From CAWBXL01 sp963837365 (GTDB taxonomy: Bacteria; Acidobacteriota; Terriglobia; Terriglobales; Acidobacteriaceae), in NCBI GenBank assembly GCA_963837365.1, contig CAWIMW010000001.1, forward strand, positions 744,001 through 808,000: 64,000 bases of DNA, written 5' to 3'. Numbering within the stretch: the first letter of the stretch is position 1; every line of letters starts with the position of its first letter. Under the pieces are notes generated by a model that searched no databases, was not told the DNA's origin, and saw nothing but the letters and a program-made list of their open reading frames with translations. Both the position numbers and the translations under genes were made by a program. Below, piece by piece: positions 63,224 to 64,000 of this stretch.

Positions 63224-64000
63224 TTAATTCTCGCGGTAGACTTTCTCTGCTGCGATCACAGTGTTGCAATGGATGCTAACTGTGTCCTGCACGTTGCGTG
63301 CGTAGCCACCGGCATATGTCACCATCACGGGGATGCCACGGGCCTTGGCCACTCGAAATACGAGTTCATCCCGCCGTTTAAGGCCGTCAAGCGTAAGAGA
63401 GAGTCCGCCAAGCTGGTCTTCTTTATAGGGGTCAGCGCCGGCAACGTAACAAATCAGTTCCGGGTCAAACTGGCGTAAGCCCGAACTCAGCGCGTTGTCC
63501 AGCCAGCCGAGGTAATCGTCGTCGCCGATACCATCGGGAAGGTCCACATCGATGGAGGACGGCGGCTTCACCGTCGGATAGTTGTTGTGCTGGTGGAGCG
63601 AGATGGTGAAGACCTCGCCTGCGTGGGCGCCGCGCATTTTGCCGGATGCCGGCTGGCCTAGTGCTGAGCCCCCCGCCGATGGCAAAGGCTCGCTGGCGGT
63701 GCGCGTTCCGGCAAAGATTGCGGCCGTTCCATTTCCCTGGTGCACATCGCAATCCACGGTCATGGCAGTGTGGATTTTGTCGTCGCGCTGCATGCGGCGG
63801 ATGGCGACCGCAACATCGTGGATCATGCAAAAGCCTTCGCCGTGGTCGGGAAAGGCATGATGGAACCCGCCCCCGATGTTAATGGCGACGCCGTCTTTCA
63901 AGGCGTGTTCGGCTGCGAGAATTGAGCCCCCGGCCGCCAGCCAGAAAGCGCGCACCAATTCAGCCGAGAAGGGAACTTCCAACTGCATTTCCTCCTGTGC
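63224..64000 (-). CDS. Histone deacetylase-family (AcuC-like) hydrolase, 5' end outside window
   Basis: About 258 residues visible; the reading frame continues beyond the window edge (AQEEMQLEVPFS), so the ATG at 63988 is probably internal despite an AGGAGG-like sequence before it. Zn-hydrolase residues are present: paired His in GGGFHHAFPDHGEGF, metal ligands Asp and His in VDCDVHQGNG and Asp in GADPYKEDQLGG. It should deacetylate acetyl-lysine or acetylpolyamine-like substrates. Confidence 0.9.
   Translation of the reverse strand, partial: AQEEMQLEVPFSAELVRAFWLAAGGSILAAEHALKDGVAINIGGGFHHAFPDHGEGFCMIHDVAVAIRRMQRDDKIHTAMTVDCDVHQGNGTAAIFAGTRTASEPLPSAGGSALGQPASGKMRGAHAGEVFTISLHQHNNYPTVKPPSSIDVDLPDGIGDDDYLGWLDNALSSGLRQFDPELICYVAGADPYKEDQLGGLSLTLDGLKRRDELVFRVAKARGIPVMVTYAGGYARNVQDTVSIHCNTVIAAEKVYREN

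Overview
The window looks like chromosomal DNA of an Acidobacteriota member (Terriglobia / Koribacter-like). The main indicators are a large Oar-type TonB-dependent receptor, many secreted TPR and beta-propeller proteins, three tandem type I signal peptidases, a DeoR/SIS sugar locus and an orphan Ku. This placement is inference from gene content; no rRNA or marker search was possible.

Layout. 1-9937: 3' part of a TonB-dependent receptor, a secreted TPR protein, a DeoR regulator coupled to an AgaS/GlmS-like SIS protein and the stump of a third operon gene, a lysozyme-fold protein, a DUF389 membrane protein and a CPA2 cation/proton antiporter. 10147-10236: tRNA-Ser(GGA). 10214-16983: an integrated element of about 6.7 kb bounded by a 27-bp direct repeat of the tRNA 3' end. 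It carries a tyrosine integrase, an excisionase-like protein, a zinc-ribbon protein, an HUH-type Rep, an unknown coiled-coil protein, and at its far end a 5'-truncated RHS tip with a variable C-terminal domain followed by a probable immunity gene. 17008-27756: secreted enzymes and others (radical-copper oxidase with LamG modules, tandem GH26 protein, cyclase-family protein, DUF92 protein, Ku, YVTN-propeller lipoprotein).

27848-35516: a complete seven-gene chemosensory operon on the minus strand (MCP, CheW, CheR, CheA, CheB, CheY, CheX), with no flagellar or pilus genes beside it. 35906-43479 on the plus strand: a 1121-residue multi-GAF/PAS histidine kinase, a lone receiver, an NtrC-type sigma54 activator, then (behind a sigma54-like promoter) a possible PilZ-like protein, an unknown protein and a receiver-like/DHp protein lacking an ATPase domain. 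This block reads as one large signalling island.

43516-52920 (minus): a lipoprotein, an unknown exported protein, an AsmA protein, three lepB paralogues, RNase III and two exported TPR-type proteins, many with overlapping start/stop codons. 53124-64000: membrane protein, an F420-type nitroreductase and its decayed copy, Ycf48-like propeller, dUTPase, PEP carboxylase, peroxiredoxin-like protein, Ffh, flavin reductase-like protein, EthD-like protein and a histone-deacetylase-family protein cut by the window edge. Several imperfect inverted-repeat elements sit between genes.
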